Assembly (NCBI GenBank): GCA_014156375.1
Contig: RQJH01000003.1
Location: 1,178,001-1,242,000 of the forward strand
Source of the DNA: Enterobacteriaceae bacterium 89
GTDB taxonomy: Bacteria; Pseudomonadota; Gammaproteobacteria; Enterobacterales; Enterobacteriaceae
Reading direction: 5' to 3'
Length of the DNA stretch: 64,000 bases
The position numbers were made by a program, and so were the translations under genes. The notes beneath the pieces are model-generated. The model did no database searches, had not been told where the DNA came from, and worked only from the letters and a program-made list of their open reading frames with translations. This document shows, one piece after another, positions 63,327 to 64,000 of this stretch; the stretch's first letter is position 1, and every line of letters starts with the position of its first letter.

Positions 63327-64000
63327 CATTTGGCTCCTGTGTTTTGTGGGGAATCGTTACCGGCGACTTTGTTCTTCGCCAGATAGTTAAACAGCACCAG
63401 CAGGGCAAAAATCACCACCACCAGCCCGGTGATCGCCATCGGCGACAGATAGCGCGCAAGGTTACCCAGCACGATGCCCACGGCACCGAAATCAGCGTCA
63501 GAGAAGGTGGTATTGGCAAAGCCCAGCGCGCCCAGTACCGGCAGCAGAAGCACCGGCAGGAAGGTAATCAGCAGACCGTTGGCAAACGCACCGATCATCG
63601 CGCCACGGCGACCGCCCGTGGCGTTACCGAAGACCCCGGCAGTGGCACCGGTAAAGAAGTGAGGAACGACGCCCGGCAGGATCAGTACCCACTTGAACTG
63701 GCCGCAGAGGAACAGCCCAACCAGACCGCCGAGGAAGCTGAACAGGAAGCCAATCAGCACTGCGTTCGGGGCATACGGATAGACCACCGGACAGTCGAGC
63801 GCCGGACGAGCATTCGGCACCAGCTTTTCAGAGAAGCCGGTAAACGCCGGAACAATTTCCGCCAGAATCAGACGCACGCCCTGAAGGATGATGAACACAC
63901 CAGCTGCAAAGGTGATCGCCATGATGATGGCGTAGACCAGGTAGTTCTGACCGCCGCTGAAGGTCGCTTCGACGTACTCACGCCCCGCGCACACCGCCAT
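63326..64000 (-). CDS. PTS ascorbate-type permease IIC (5' end outside window)
   Basis: The last 224 or so residues of a UlaA/SgaT-family PTS membrane component are present. Signature segments are PNARPALDCPVVYPYAPNAVLIGFLFSF and GVVPHFFTGATAGVFGNATGGRRG. The frame runs off the right edge; the Met at the edge is probably internal. UlaA imports L-ascorbate, but this relative sits beside a transketolase rather than ula catabolic genes, so its substrate may be a different sugar. The IIA and IIB genes are presumably outside the window. Confidence 0.9.
   Translation of the reverse strand: MAVCAGREYVEATFSGGQNYLVYAIIMAITFAAGVFIILQGVRLILAEIVPAFTGFSEKLVPNARPALDCPVVYPYAPNAVLIGFLFSFLGGLVGLFLCGQFKWVLILPGVVPHFFTGATAGVFGNATGGRRGAMIGAFANGLLITFLPVLLLPVLGALGFANTTFSDADFGAVGIVLGNLARYLSPMAITGLVVVIFALLVLFNYLAKNKVAGNDSPQNTGAK

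Overview
The window is a contiguous piece of enterobacterial core chromosome. Protein lengths, motifs and gene order match the E. coli/Salmonella region rcsC-gyrA-ubiG-nrdAB-glp-men-nuo-ackA-pta. The differences fit Enterobacter or a close relative (Leclercia, Lelliottia, Klebsiella group): rcsC sits directly beside gyrA, yfaL and glpQ are missing, a Salmonella-type tctABC/tctDE tricarboxylate system is present, a cheV gene lies beside rbn, and a split transketolase with a UlaA-type PTS permease lies beside pta. This genus-level guess is inference; no 16S or other marker is present.

Layout. 1-5.4 kb: rcsC (minus, cut by the left edge before its receiver domain) and gyrA (minus, wild-type residues at 83 and 87). 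5.4-10.2 kb: ubiG, then nrdA-nrdB-yfaE for aerobic deoxyribonucleotide synthesis, with NrdR-like and DnaA boxes upstream and a REP pair inside the operon. 10.2-17.9 kb: an orphan membrane protein where E. coli has inaA/glpQ, then divergent glpT and glpABC (glycerol-3-phosphate uptake and anaerobic oxidation) and the CinA-like yfaY. 17.9-23.8 kb: yfaZ, the tctD-tctE two-component system and the divergent tctCBA transporter. 23.8-30.8 kb: menF-menD-menH-menB-menC-menE, the front half of menaquinone synthesis. 30.9-33.7 kb: elaB, elaA, rbn and an orphan cheV. 33.8-34.6 kb: a small AT-richer two-gene module of unknown function. 34.7-49.6 kb: the complete thirteen-gene nuoA-N operon (complex I, with fused nuoCD). 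50.2-57.7 kb: lrhA, alaA, yfbR, yfbS, yfbT, yfbU, yfbV. 58-61.5 kb: ackA-pta. 61.5-64 kb: a two-subunit transketolase and a PTS IIC permease cut by the right edge.

Functionally the window is rich in respiratory flexibility: the glpABC dehydrogenase feeds menaquinone, the men operon makes it, nuo delivers NADH electrons, and ackA-pta handles overflow and fermentation. All core genes look intact, with lengths equal or nearly equal to the E. coli proteins.

I did not find a clear new defence, mobile or secondary-metabolite system. The parts I could not explain are the module at 33794-34565 (with a possible homopolymer frameshift and a nearby perfect palindrome), the orphan gene at 10423-10938 with a 10-codon ORF before it, and several structured leaders: alaA, lrhA and ackA. 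No CRISPR array, tRNA, rRNA, insertion sequence or prophage was seen.
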